This document shows positions 23,101 to 31,268 of a stretch of 41,691 nt of DNA, piece by piece. The first letter of the stretch is position 1. The number at the start of each line of letters is the position of its first letter. The DNA is from Chloroflexota bacterium (GTDB lineage: Bacteria > Chloroflexota > Anaerolineae > Anaerolineales > Villigracilaceae). Position numbers and translations under genes: made by a program. The stretch spans positions 1 through 41,691 of the forward strand of contig VGOX01000001.1 in the NCBI GenBank assembly GCA_016875755.1, in the 5' to 3' direction. Under the pieces are notes generated by a model. That model did no database searches. It saw only the letters and a program-made list of their open reading frames with translations, and was not told the origin of the DNA.

Positions 23101-24939
23101 ATGAACCTTCTTGAAATCCTGAATCAAAAAACACTGGTCGCCGATGGTGCAATGGGAACCATGCTCCACACGCGCGGCATTGACTTTGACAAATGCTTCG
23201 ACGAACTCAACCTTACCAGCCCCGCCGCCGTTGCGGACATTCACCGCGAGTACATCGAAGCGGGCGCGGAGTTGATCATCACCAACACTTTTGGCGCGAA
23301 CCGCTACAAGTTGAGCAAACACGGCTTGCAGGATGATGTTGCTGAGATCAACCGCGCAGGCGTGGAACTTGCCAAACGTGTGGTCGCTGCGTCTTTCAAG
23401 GAAGTCCTAATCGCGGGGGATGTTGGTCCGCTGGGGGTGAGAATCGCTCCCTATGGCAGAGTCAAACTCGAAGAGGCACGCGAAGCGTTTGCGGAGCAGA
23501 TCCGCGCGTTGGCAGAAGCAGGCGCAGACCTCATCGTCATCGAAACCATGAGCGACCTCTACGAAGTGGGCGAAGCCATCAAAGCCGCCAAAGAAGTTTG
23601 CTCGCTGCCTGTGGTCGCCTCCGTGACCTTCACCCGTGATGATCGCACGTTGCTCGGCGACGACCCTGCCAAAGTGGCGCGCCGTGTTTCCGATGCAGGC
23701 GCGGATGTCATCGGCGTAAATTGCTCGGGCGGACCTTCGCAGTTGTTGCGTATTTTGAAGCAAATGCGTCAGGCTGTTCCTGCTGGAAAATTCTGGGTCA
23801 AGCCGAATGCGGGCTGGCCCGAACAAGTCAGCGGACGGATTATGTATCCCGCCGATGCAGATTACTTTGGCGAGTACGCACTGCAATTCCGTGAAGCGGG
23901 CGCGGTGATTGTCGGTGGTTGCTGCGGGACAACCCCGCAACACATCACTGCCATGAAGAAAGCATTGGAAGCGACGCCTCCCGCTCCCGTTGCGGATATT
24001 TCCATTGCGGACGATGACGAAATTACCGCCGAACCTGCCGAGAAGCCCACCCAACTTGCTCAACGCCTTGCGGATGGAAAATTCTCCATCTGCGTTGAGA
24101 TGGATCCGCCGCGCGGACTTTCGACTCACAAACTTTTGGCTGGCGCATCCCTGTTGCACGACTCAGGCGCGGATGTGATCAACGTTGCCGACAGCCCGAT
24201 GGCGCGCATGCGCATGTCCGCGTGGGCGGTGTGTGATGTCGTTCAGCGCCAGATCGGTGTGGAGACCACCATTCACTTCCCAACTCGTGGTCGCAACCTG
24301 CTCCGCGTGCAAGGCGACTTGCTCGCCGCGCATGCGCTTGGCATCCGCAACATCTTCGTTGTCATGGGCGACCCAACCTCGATTGGCGATTACCCTGAAG
24401 CAACCGATAACTACGACCTCGTCCCGTCAGGTCTCATCAAACTTATCAAGCAAGGCTTCAACATGGGTGTGGATCATTCGGGCACAAGCATTGGTCAGCC
24501 GACCAATTTCTTTGTCGGCGCGGCGCTCAACCTTTGCCCGCAAGACATGGACACTGAAGTGAAGAACCTCCGCCGCAAGATCAATGTAGGCGCAGACTTC
24601 TTCCTCACCCAGCCCATCTACCGCGCCGACGACGGACCAAAACTCATCGAAGCCTACGAAGCGAAGCATGGCAAACTCGACAAGCCCATCCTTGCAGGCA
24701 TCCTGCCGTTGGTCAGTGCGCGCCACGCCAGTTTCCTCCACAATGAAGTCCCTGGCGTCTTCATCCCAGACGAAGATCGCCAGCGCATCACCGACGCGGG
24801 TGAACACGGCGCAAAGGTTGGCGTGGAGCTTGCCGTCGAACTTATTCAGGGCATAAAAGGCTGGGCAAGCGGCATTTACATGATGCCGCAATTCCACCGC
24901 TACGACATGGCGTCCGAGATCATCGTCGCCGTCAAATAA
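23101..24939 (+). CDS. bifunctional homocysteine S-methyltransferase / methylenetetrahydrofolate reductase
   Basis: This 612-residue fusion resembles YitJ-type enzymes. Residues 1-290 are a homocysteine methyltransferase with ADGAMGTMLHTRG and zinc ligands Cys208 (GVNCSGGPSQ) and Cys274-Cys275 (GGCCGTTPQH). An acidic linker (295-315) joins a MetF domain (about 322-612) containing FSICVEMDPPRGL, HFPTRGRNL, FVVMGDPTSIGDYPEA, GADFFLTQPIY and GILPLVSARHA. It can make methyl-THF from methylene-THF and may also methylate homocysteine. It lies 10 bp after the GT39-like gene with a GAAAGAG Shine-Dalgarno and ends at a terminator. It complements metH 3.3 kb upstream. Confidence 0.94.
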   Translation: MNLLEILNQKTLVADGAMGTMLHTRGIDFDKCFDELNLTSPAAVADIHREYIEAGAELIITNTFGANRYKLSKHGLQDDVAEINRAGVELAKRVVAASFKEVLIAGDVGPLGVRIAPYGRVKLEEAREAFAEQIRALAEAGADLIVIETMSDLYEVGEAIKAAKEVCSLPVVASVTFTRDDRTLLGDDPAKVARRVSDAGADVIGVNCSGGPSQLLRILKQMRQAVPAGKFWVKPNAGWPEQVSGRIMYPADADYFGEYALQFREAGAVIVGGCCGTTPQHITAMKKALEATPPAPVADISIADDDEITAEPAEKPTQLAQRLADGKFSICVEMDPPRGLSTHKLLAGASLLHDSGADVINVADSPMARMRMSAWAVCDVVQRQIGVETTIHFPTRGRNLLRVQGDLLAAHALGIRNIFVVMGDPTSIGDYPEATDNYDLVPSGLIKLIKQGFNMGVDHSGTSIGQPTNFFVGAALNLCPQDMDTEVKNLRRKINVGADFFLTQPIYRADDGPKLIEAYEAKHGKLDKPILAGILPLVSARHASFLHNEVPGVFIPDEDRQRITDAGEHGAKVGVELAVELIQGIKGWASGIYMMPQFHRYDMASEIIVAVK

Positions 24940-24942
24940 ATC

Positions 24943-24971
24943 ACAGCCGCAGAAATGCGGCTGTCTTCTTT
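24943..24971 (+). terminator. Rho-independent terminator of the metF fusion
   Basis: A 9-bp perfect stem ACAGCCGCA/TGCGGCTGT with a GAAA tetraloop is followed by CTTCTTTT. The T tract runs directly into the next gene's -10 box. Confidence 0.88.
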
Positions 24972-24977
24972 TATAAT
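24972..24977 (+). promoter_or_regulatory. -10 box TATAAT, 7 nt before the following ORF
   Basis: TATAAT, CAACGGT, ATG at 24985. No Shine-Dalgarno is present. This would give a leaderless or one-nucleotide leader. Confidence 0.5.
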
Positions 24978-24984
24978 CAACGGT

Positions 24985-26898
24985 ATGAAATTCCCCCGCA
25001 TTTTTTTTAGCTTTTTGATTGGCTTCGCCGCCAGCCTCTTCCTCGCCCTGACCTTCTTCGGTTATTCGACCTTTGACTCCCCCATAGATCGCCTCTTTCT
25101 CCTTCTCGTGCCTGCTCTTGCCATCGGGCTGACTCTCCACCAAGCCTTTCCCTCCCTCTCCGCATGGATGCAGCGCATCCGCACCCAGTTCACTATTCTC
25201 TATTACCTTTTGGGTTTTCTCTTTGCCCTCAAACTCACCTACGGACTGGTCGGTTACCTGCAAGCTCCGCTCCGCACCCCGTACAACATGGCGCTGTTCA
25301 CGGCAATCTCCATCACCCTCGGCAGCGTGATCGGATATTATCTTTTCCAACGCGCTGCGAATTCCATTCTCAACAATAGCTTTCTGAGTAAACCGCTGAA
25401 TATTTTGCTCGTCCTCATTCTCCCCGTCTTTTCGGCTGCTATCATTTACGGAAGCGCCCAATTCCCTTCCATGTTCGTCTGGGAGTACATCACTGTCCCG
25501 CAAAAATGGACGGCATTGTTTTTCATTGTCGCCATCTCAGCAGGCGTGTGGAGTCTTGCTCTTTTAGAAAAAATTGAGCAAAGTGCATTTTTTGAGAAAC
25601 TTGCACAAACCCGCTTTTTTCATTTCCTGTCAGAAAACCTGCCCGGACTCTACGCAGGCGGCATGTTCTTCATCGTGCAAGCCATCCTCGCCCGTGCCAT
25701 CAACCACCCCGCACTGACCTATAACACCGTCCTCTTCGAAGCGGATGCAGGTCCGTGGATGGAAATCCTTGCCAGCCCCGCGGGCGGCTCGGTTGGACGC
25801 GCCGTACATCCGCTCAGTGTGATCACCATCCGCCCGCTGATTCGACTCGTTGCAGGCATCATGGGCGAACACTACGCCCTCGGCGGAATGCTCGTCACCT
25901 CGGCAATTGCGGGCTTGTGCGTATTCATGATTTGGTTCTTCGTCAAACGCGCCACGGACTCCAAAACCTACGCCTTTCTTTTTTCAGTAATGCTAGGTTC
26001 CACATCCACGCACCTGCTCTTCGGCTCGCTGACCGAAAATTACATCTTCGGCGCGGCGTCGCTGATTTTCTTCTTCCTACTGATTCAAAAAGACGAAACC
26101 CGCTTCTTGGTTCTTGTCCCTGCTGGTTTGTTGCTCTTTGGCATCACCATCACCAATATTGTACAAGGCATCATCGGCTTGTTCTTCAATAAGTTCGGTT
26201 TTCGCCGCCTCATCCAATACGGCGTGACCGTCCTTGCTTTTGGTATTCTGCTGACCGTTCTAGTAAGTGTATTCAACCCTGGGACACAAGGCTTGTTCTT
26301 CATCCCTGCCGATATTACCTTTGAAATGAATTTCGTTTCATCCAATCAAGGCAGCCTCTCTGACCCAATGCGCCTGTCTGAGCCTGCTTCCATCACGCGC
26401 AAGTTGCAAGTCGTCACCCGTTCCGTTTTGTTGTATGGAGTTGTCGCACCTCAACCATTGGATGTCATCTCCGAAAAACCACCCTTCCCAACGATCGACT
26501 TGAAGACCTATGATGTCCGCACCAAAGCCATCGCCTCATACAAGGGACTGGCGAACCTGCCTCTAACCATCTGGCTGATCCTCCTCTCAAGCGGATTTTT
26601 GCTCTTCCTCAAAAATATCCGCACATCCCAACATACCCCGCTAATGTTGGGTTTTCTCGGCGTGATTGCGTTCAACTTTCTCCTGCACCTTTTTTACGGC
26701 ACAGAGATATTCCTTTATACATCCTACTGGGTGTATGCTTTCGTATTATTTCTTGCGCTGGCATTCTCCGAGTATGCGCACAAAATCTGGTTGCAATGGG
26801 GATTGGCAGTTATCGTACTTGTATTCATGATGAATAATTACTGGTTCATTTTCACCATTCAAAAGGCGCTCGCGCCGTTCTATGCAGCGATACCGTAG
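24985..26898 (+). CDS. large polytopic membrane protein, possible GT-C glycosyltransferase
   Basis: From the ATG at 24985 the product has 637 residues and about fourteen hydrophobic segments. A longer reading from 24955 would begin inside the preceding terminator and is rejected. I do not recognise the family. Features are an outer loop with NTVLFEADAGPWMEIL, AGGSVGRAVHPLSVITIRP with conserved-looking HP, and STSTHLLFGSLTENYIFG. The position of acidic and His residues in outer loops and the neighbouring GT87/GT39-like genes suggest a GT-C fold envelope glycosyltransferase, but this is inference. coaX follows after 22 bp with its own -10 box. Confidence 0.8.
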   Translation: MKFPRIFFSFLIGFAASLFLALTFFGYSTFDSPIDRLFLLLVPALAIGLTLHQAFPSLSAWMQRIRTQFTILYYLLGFLFALKLTYGLVGYLQAPLRTPYNMALFTAISITLGSVIGYYLFQRAANSILNNSFLSKPLNILLVLILPVFSAAIIYGSAQFPSMFVWEYITVPQKWTALFFIVAISAGVWSLALLEKIEQSAFFEKLAQTRFFHFLSENLPGLYAGGMFFIVQAILARAINHPALTYNTVLFEADAGPWMEILASPAGGSVGRAVHPLSVITIRPLIRLVAGIMGEHYALGGMLVTSAIAGLCVFMIWFFVKRATDSKTYAFLFSVMLGSTSTHLLFGSLTENYIFGAASLIFFFLLIQKDETRFLVLVPAGLLLFGITITNIVQGIIGLFFNKFGFRRLIQYGVTVLAFGILLTVLVSVFNPGTQGLFFIPADITFEMNFVSSNQGSLSDPMRLSEPASITRKLQVVTRSVLLYGVVAPQPLDVISEKPPFPTIDLKTYDVRTKAIASYKGLANLPLTIWLILLSSGFLLFLKNIRTSQHTPLMLGFLGVIAFNFLLHLFYGTEIFLYTSYWVYAFVLFLALAFSEYAHKIWLQWGLAVIVLVFMMNNYWFIFTIQKALAPFYAAIP

Positions 26899-26908
26899 CG
26901 GAAAAGGG

Positions 26909-26914
26909 TAAAAT
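26909..26914 (+). promoter_or_regulatory. -10 box TAAAAT, 6 nt before coaX
   Basis: GGTAAAAT, AATCTC, ATG. It matches TATAAT at 5 of 6 and has the same geometry as the other leaderless candidates. Confidence 0.5.
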
Positions 26915-26920
26915 AATCTC

Positions 26921-27685
26921 ATGCTCCTCACTATTGATATTGGCAACACCAACCTCACGCTCGGCTTATACGAAGGTGATAAACTCGGCGCACATTGGCG
27001 TCTCGCCACCGACCACAACCGCATGCCCGATGAATACGGCTTGCAGTTGCTCGGTCTATTGCAGAATGCAGGCAAAACATTGGGGGATATCAAAGGCATT
27101 TCGCTCGCATCCGTTGTCCCGCCGTTGACGGGGCGTGTGGTGCAAGCCTGTCGCGAATATCTCAAACAGGAACCACTTGTGGTGGATGCGGGCATTAAGA
27201 CGGGCATCAAGATCCGCTATGAAGACCCGAAAGCCGTCGGTGCAGACCGCGTGTGCGATGCTGTCGCGGTGATGAAACTCTACGGTGGTCCCGCCTGTGT
27301 CGTGGACTTTGGTACGGCAACCACTTTCAATGCTGTCACCAAAGACGGCGAATATCTCGGCGGGGCAATCACCGCAGGCATCAACCTCGCCGCCGAAGCG
27401 CTCTACACACGCGCCGCGAAACTTCCGCGCATTGATTTGCAAGTGCCGCCCTCCGTCATCGGGCGCAACACTGTCCATGCGATGCAATCGGGGCTGCTGT
27501 TTGGATATGTGAGTATGGTTGAGGGCATGGTGGCAAGATTCAGGTCTGAACTGGGAAGCGACATGAAAGTCGTTACCACCGGCGGGCTGGCGGAAGTTGT
27601 CGCCAAAGAGACGAAGGTCATCAATGTCATCGCCCCGTGGCTGACACTCGAGGGTTTGCGCATCATCTGGGAACTTAATCGCTAA
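26921..27685 (+). CDS. coaX: type III pantothenate kinase
   Basis: CoaX phosphorylates pantothenate with ATP in the first step of CoA synthesis. The 254-residue product shows the ASKHA-fold motifs: DIGNTNLTLG (6-15, phosphate loop), DPKAVGADRVCDAVA with the Asp-Arg pair, CVVDFGTATTFNAV (adenosine region), GGAITAGINLAAEAL and GRNTVHAMQSGLLFG. The length is normal. No Shine-Dalgarno precedes the ATG; a -10 box lies 6 nt upstream. Its last 11 bases overlap the 3' end of the convergent transporter gene. Confidence 0.96.
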   Translation: MLLTIDIGNTNLTLGLYEGDKLGAHWRLATDHNRMPDEYGLQLLGLLQNAGKTLGDIKGISLASVVPPLTGRVVQACREYLKQEPLVVDAGIKTGIKIRYEDPKAVGADRVCDAVAVMKLYGGPACVVDFGTATTFNAVTKDGEYLGGAITAGINLAAEALYTRAAKLPRIDLQVPPSVIGRNTVHAMQSGLLFGYVSMVEGMVARFRSELGSDMKVVTTGGLAEVVAKETKVINVIAPWLTLEGLRIIWELNR

Positions 27686-28586
27686 AACGCAAGAGGAGCA
27701 CGCTGACCAGCACGAACAGGCTGCCGATCAACTGCGCGCCCGTCAGCACTTCGCTCAGGAAAAGATACGCCCACACAGCAGTGAATGCAGGTTCGAGGGT
27801 GGCGATCAGGTTTGCCGTGGTGGGGGAAAGATAGCGGATACTCAACGAGTACAGCCCAAACCCGCCCAGGGTGGGAACCACGCCAAGAAAGAACAAAATG
27901 CCCCAGCCCGAAATTGAATCTCCGAGCCAAAGCATATCGGCAAACAGCGGTTTGTGGGTAATGAACAAGTCACTCCCGATATTGAAGAAAAATAAAAATA
28001 CGGTCGCCCACGCAAAACTGTAGAGCAACGCCGTCCATGAGTCGATGTGCCTGTCTGCGGCGGCTTTGCCTTGCAGGTTGTAGACGGCGAACATCAACCC
28101 CGTTAACAGCCCAAAGATGATTCCCAGCGGGTTGAGCTTCCATGTTGCGATGTCATATGCGCCCGAAACGAAAATGATTCCCGCAATACTCAATAAAATG
28201 GAGAGAATCTTGATGCCGCTGAACGTTTCTTTGTGGATAATGCGGCTCAGGAGCGCAGTCATTGCAGGCGAGGAAAATGCCATTACTGTAGCAACAGCCG
28301 CCCCGTTGTATTGAACCGAAAGCGTCCACATCGAATTGAACAGTGCAACGACCAATCCATATACGATCATGAAATTCCAGTGCGTGCGGTCGAGATGCAA
28401 AAGACGGCGGCTGAAGATCAGCAGCCCCGCCAGCATTCCGAACGAAACAAACAAGTCGCGCCAGAATGCCAGCACCAGCGAAGGCAGTTGGTAGGTGATG
28501 TTGAGATAGCTGATGAAAATGGCGGTGGTGGACCAGATGATGGTTGCTGTAAGCGCGATGATGAATCCGCGAGGTTTTTTTGTCAT
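27675..28586 (-). CDS. EamA/DMT superfamily transporter
   Basis: This 303-residue inner-membrane protein has about ten membrane segments in two EamA repeats (about 9-140 and 155-300). The second repeat has FLGVVPTLGGFGLYSLSIRYL and ANLIATLEPAFTAVWAYLFL, the classic DMT signature. Members export metabolites or amino acids; the substrate is unknown. GGAG 5 nt before the ATG is clear. A hairpin ending in a T tract sits immediately upstream of this Shine-Dalgarno. The 3' end overlaps coaX by 11 bp. Confidence 0.92.
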   Translation of the reverse strand: MTKKPRGFIIALTATIIWSTTAIFISYLNITYQLPSLVLAFWRDLFVSFGMLAGLLIFSRRLLHLDRTHWNFMIVYGLVVALFNSMWTLSVQYNGAAVATVMAFSSPAMTALLSRIIHKETFSGIKILSILLSIAGIIFVSGAYDIATWKLNPLGIIFGLLTGLMFAVYNLQGKAAADRHIDSWTALLYSFAWATVFLFFFNIGSDLFITHKPLFADMLWLGDSISGWGILFFLGVVPTLGGFGLYSLSIRYLSPTTANLIATLEPAFTAVWAYLFLSEVLTGAQLIGSLFVLVSVLLLRFSD

Positions 28587-28594
28587 TGGTTCTC

Positions 28595-28630
28595 CAAAAA
28601 AGACAGTGCCATGTAAGGTGACTGTCTTTT
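28595..28630 (-). repeat. palindromic hairpin (GACAGTCAC family, copy 2) in the transporter leader
   Basis: AAAAGACAGT (28598-28607) and ACTGTCTTTT (28621-28630) form a perfect 10-bp stem with a 13-nt loop. On the minus strand it ends in six T, directly before the GGAG of the transporter gene, so it resembles a terminator or attenuator in a 5' leader. The core GACAGTCAC followed by C or T and TT is shared with 7189-7221. Confidence 0.55.
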
Positions 28631-28663
28631 GGTGTGCATCTCAATGGGTGAGTAGGGCTTGAT

Positions 28664-28691
28664 AAAACAAAACCGCCTCTTGCGAAGCGGT
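28664..28691 (-). terminator. terminator of tRNA-Glu
   Basis: An 8-bp stem ACCGCTTC/GAGGCGGT (one G-T pair) with a GCAA tetraloop is followed on the minus strand by TTTGTTTT. Confidence 0.85.
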
Positions 28692-28697
28692 CATTTG

Positions 28698-28770
28698 TGC
28701 CCCCACGGGAATTCGAATCCCGGTTTAAGCCTTGAGAGGGCTTCGTCCTGGGCCACTAGACGATGGGGGC
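28698..28770 (-). tRNA. tRNA-Glu (anticodon CTC)
   Basis: A 73-nt cloverleaf: acceptor GCCCCCA/TGGGGGC, anticodon stem AAGCC/GGCTT with loop CTCTCAA (anticodon CTC, reading GAG), T stem CGGGA/TCCCG with loop TTCGAAT. CCA is not encoded. A TTGACG-17 bp-TAGAAT promoter lies just upstream and a terminator follows. Confidence 0.96.
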
Positions 28771-28783
28771 TTGAGCGGGCTGT

Positions 28784-28812
28784 ATTCTATCACCGCGAAT
28801 TTGAAACGTCAA
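28784..28812 (-). promoter_or_regulatory. sigma-70-type promoter of tRNA-Glu
   Basis: TTGACG (28807-28812), a 17-bp spacer and TAGAAT (28784-28789) on the minus strand. It overlaps the last codons of the lutB-lutC fusion. Confidence 0.8.
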
Positions 28813-30772
28813 CAAAAACATGAAGCTCCTTCGGTCCATGCACGCCGATGGTCAGTGTCATTTCGATGTCAGCAGTGCGTGAAGGTCCCGTGATGAAGAC
28901 GGCATTTTTATTTTGGATCAACGGCATCGCATCGGGCAGGGATGGCAGGATGTCACTGGATTTTAAGACTGCGATGTGGATTTCGGGCAGCAGCGAGCCC
29001 AGCAGTTCTTCATCCGCTTCGAGGATCGACCCCGTATCTGCCAGCCCAACCCGAGCCTTTGTCACGCCGACGGTGATTCCAGGGTCGGCTTCATAGGTGA
29101 CGTCAATGCCCGCGTTGCGCAAGAGAGTTTCATCAAGGACGCTGGGTTGCAGGTGGATTTTAGTACTGTCTCTCGATACGAGATATTCGATAATCGATTG
29201 GGTGACGTTATCCGTTTGGTAGACGTTGCCAGAGAGGGCGACGAGTTCAGTGATGAATTGTTCTTGCAAGTTGACAGGTTTGAAGGTTGAAACGTTGGGA
29301 GGTTGTTGATCATTATCGGGTACATTTTGCCGCTCGACTTTCCTATTCACCATTTCCGACTTCCCATTCCCGAATCTCTCGCGAAACGTCTTCCCCGCGA
29401 ATCGTGGCAGATCTTTGCTGTAACCCCATCCTGTGAATGCGGGCAGACGCATCCACTGCGAGCGAGGGGAGAGGATGAAACTTCCAAAGGAGGCAAATTT
29501 TTGAGAGAGGGCAAACAGCTTCGGCTGAGTCGCGAGGCGGGCGAATGCCTTCAAAAAAAACCTCGTTGACCACATCAATCCTGCTCCATCGTCCATCGTC
29601 TGGCGTCCATCGTCTTTGAGGCTTTGCCCCGCCCGCACACGAGTCAACAGCTTCGGCAGATCAATATCCACGGGACAGGCGTCTTTGCACGCGCCGCACA
29701 GGGACGAGGCTTGTGCGAGTTGGACGTAGTTTTCGCCGAGCAAGCCAGGGGAGATGACGCTGCCGATCGGACCAGGGTATGGCGCGATGGAGAGGTCGCG
29801 CCCGATATAGGCGTGACCGCTCAGTTCACGGAAGATGGGGCAGGCGTTAAGGCACGCGCCGCAGCGGATGCAGTAGAGCGATTCTTTGAGCGGCGAGTTG
29901 CGCAGTTTGCTGCGTCCGTTGTCGAGGATGATGAGGTGGCGGGTTTGGTTTGGTTGCGGGGTGTGCAACAGTTGGGTATAGACGGTGAGTTTTTGCCCTG
30001 TGGCAGAACGCGGCAGAAGTGAGAGCATCAGCGCAAGGTCATTGAGGTTGGGGACGAGACGTTCCATGCCCATCAGTGCGATGTGCGTTTTTGGCAGGGT
30101 GGTGACCATGCGCCCGTTGCCTTCATTAGTGACGATGCAGACCGCGCCCGTTTCTGCCACGCCAAAGTTGACGCCGCTCAAGCCGATGTCGGCGGTGAGA
30201 AAGACTTCGCGCAGAACGTTGCGGGCGGTGGCGGTGAGGGTTGGGATGTCTTCGGTGTAGGGGATGCCAAGTTTTTCGTGAAAGAGTTGCGCGACTTGTT
30301 CTTTTTTGAGGTGCGCGGCGGGGGTGATGATGTGACTCGGTTTTTCTTTGCGCAGTTGCACAATGTATTCGCCGAGGTCGGTTTCGACGACGTTGATGCC
30401 GTGTTTTTCGAGATGATGGTTCAGTTCGATCTCTTCGCTGACCATGCTTTTGGATTTGGCGATGAGCGGTTTTCGAGATTCGATATTCGAAATTCGTAAT
30501 ACGATCTCGATGGCTTCGTTGGCATCTTTGGCGCGGTGGACGATGACGCCGTTGGCTTCGTTCTTGGCGATGAATTGGTGTAGGTATTCGTCGAGATGTT
30601 CGATCACATCCGCCCGGATGTTGTGCGCGCGTTGACGCCGCTCGCGCCAGTCGGGAATCGATTCAAATGCGGCGGCGCGCCCTTTCAGGCGGCGCTCGGT
30701 GTTGGCATCTAACGCGGCTTGAAGAGTTTGGTTATTAATCGATTCAACGATTCTTTGACGGAATGTACCCAT
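28790..30772 (-). CDS. LutB-LutC fusion, lactate-utilisation iron-sulfur protein
   Basis: The 660-residue product joins a LutB-like part and a LutC-like LUD domain. The LUD domain of LutB lies at about 60-290 (SKSMVSEEIELNHHLEKHG, GVAETGAVCIVTNEGNGR). Iron-sulfur ligands are CIRCGACLNACP (301-312) and CGACKDACP (359-367). The LutC-like part (about 500-660) has GVTKARVGLADTGSI and ends near ITGPSRTADIEMTLTIGVHGP. LutABC oxidise L-lactate to pyruvate. The linker (about 384-500) contains two low-complexity stretches, one derived from a dispersed repeat (29588-29616). AGGA 6 nt before the ATG supports the start, although it overlaps the upstream phosphatase gene by 64 bp. Confidence 0.9.
   Translation of the reverse strand: MGTFRQRIVESINNQTLQAALDANTERRLKGRAAAFESIPDWRERRQRAHNIRADVIEHLDEYLHQFIAKNEANGVIVHRAKDANEAIEIVLRISNIESRKPLIAKSKSMVSEEIELNHHLEKHGINVVETDLGEYIVQLRKEKPSHIITPAAHLKKEQVAQLFHEKLGIPYTEDIPTLTATARNVLREVFLTADIGLSGVNFGVAETGAVCIVTNEGNGRMVTTLPKTHIALMGMERLVPNLNDLALMLSLLPRSATGQKLTVYTQLLHTPQPNQTRHLIILDNGRSKLRNSPLKESLYCIRCGACLNACPIFRELSGHAYIGRDLSIAPYPGPIGSVISPGLLGENYVQLAQASSLCGACKDACPVDIDLPKLLTRVRAGQSLKDDGRQTMDDGAGLMWSTRFFLKAFARLATQPKLFALSQKFASFGSFILSPRSQWMRLPAFTGWGYSKDLPRFAGKTFRERFGNGKSEMVNRKVERQNVPDNDQQPPNVSTFKPVNLQEQFITELVALSGNVYQTDNVTQSIIEYLVSRDSTKIHLQPSVLDETLLRNAGIDVTYEADPGITVGVTKARVGLADTGSILEADEELLGSLLPEIHIAVLKSSDILPSLPDAMPLIQNKNAVFITGPSRTADIEMTLTIGVHGPKELHVFVDVSNSR
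29588..29616. repeat. dispersed GACGATGGAC repeat inside the lutB-lutC coding sequence
   Basis: CATCGTCCATCGTCTGGCG followed by TCCATCGTCT is the same motif found in intergenic repeats at 8953-9003, 13098-13149 and 35449-35503. Here it is in frame and encodes KDDGRQTMDDGA in the linker. Confidence 0.65.
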
Positions 30773-31266
30773 GATGTTTCCTGTTGAATTTTCTGTCTTG
30801 CGTTCTCGTCGCCCCAGCGCTGACGTTTTTCCATCATGCCTTCGGCGGTCTCTTTGCGCATTTCATTGATAACCCGCATCGCTTCGTCCCGCTCCATGCC
30901 GCGCCAGCGCAGCAAACCATACGCCACTGTGCCCGTTCTGTGAATCCCAGCCGAGCAATGGATGAACAGGGAGTTGCCTTCATCCAGCAGTTGCGAGAGG
31001 TGTGGCATGGCATTCAATAAACGTTCATGTACCTCACCTTGAGGATAATTCCCATTCGGCACGGGAACCCACACCCACTCCAAGCCCGCGTTCTTGGTCT
31101 GGTTGCCGATCTTTTGCGCGAACTCGCTTTCTTTTAGCAGGGTCACCACATGCGTGCAGCCCAACTCGCGCAAGAGTTTGAAATCCCTGCCGCCAGGGCG
31201 GTGGTTGAGCGCCAGTCTCCCCTTGCCAACTTTGACGAAGTGATATTCTGAACTTTCCCTGGACAT
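30709..31266 (-). CDS. dual-specificity / tyrosine protein phosphatase
   Basis: This 185-residue Cys-based phosphatase has the signature HCSAGIHRTG (103-112) with nucleophile Cys104 and Arg110. An upstream Asp/Asn loop (VPVPNGNYPQGE, about 67-78) replaces the usual general-acid Asp, so the mechanism may be altered. The N-terminal half (GGRDFKLLRELGCTHVVTLL) is typical of DSP-type enzymes. It starts 2 nt after the methyltransferase stop without a Shine-Dalgarno, which suggests coupling, and its last 64 bp overlap lutB-lutC. The substrate is unknown; it is an uncommon passenger in a lut operon. Confidence 0.88.
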   Translation of the reverse strand: MSRESSEYHFVKVGKGRLALNHRPGGRDFKLLRELGCTHVVTLLKESEFAQKIGNQTKNAGLEWVWVPVPNGNYPQGEVHERLLNAMPHLSQLLDEGNSLFIHCSAGIHRTGTVAYGLLRWRGMERDEAMRVINEMRKETAEGMMEKRQRWGDENARQKIQQETSWVHSVKESLNRLITKLFKPR

Positions 31267-31268
31267 GT

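Noticed and set aside
24427..25503. 358-codon minus-strand frame spanning the metF end and the next gene
   Set aside because: It crosses a well-formed terminator and two real gene boundaries on the opposite strand; the product is low-complexity Glu/Gly/Lys.
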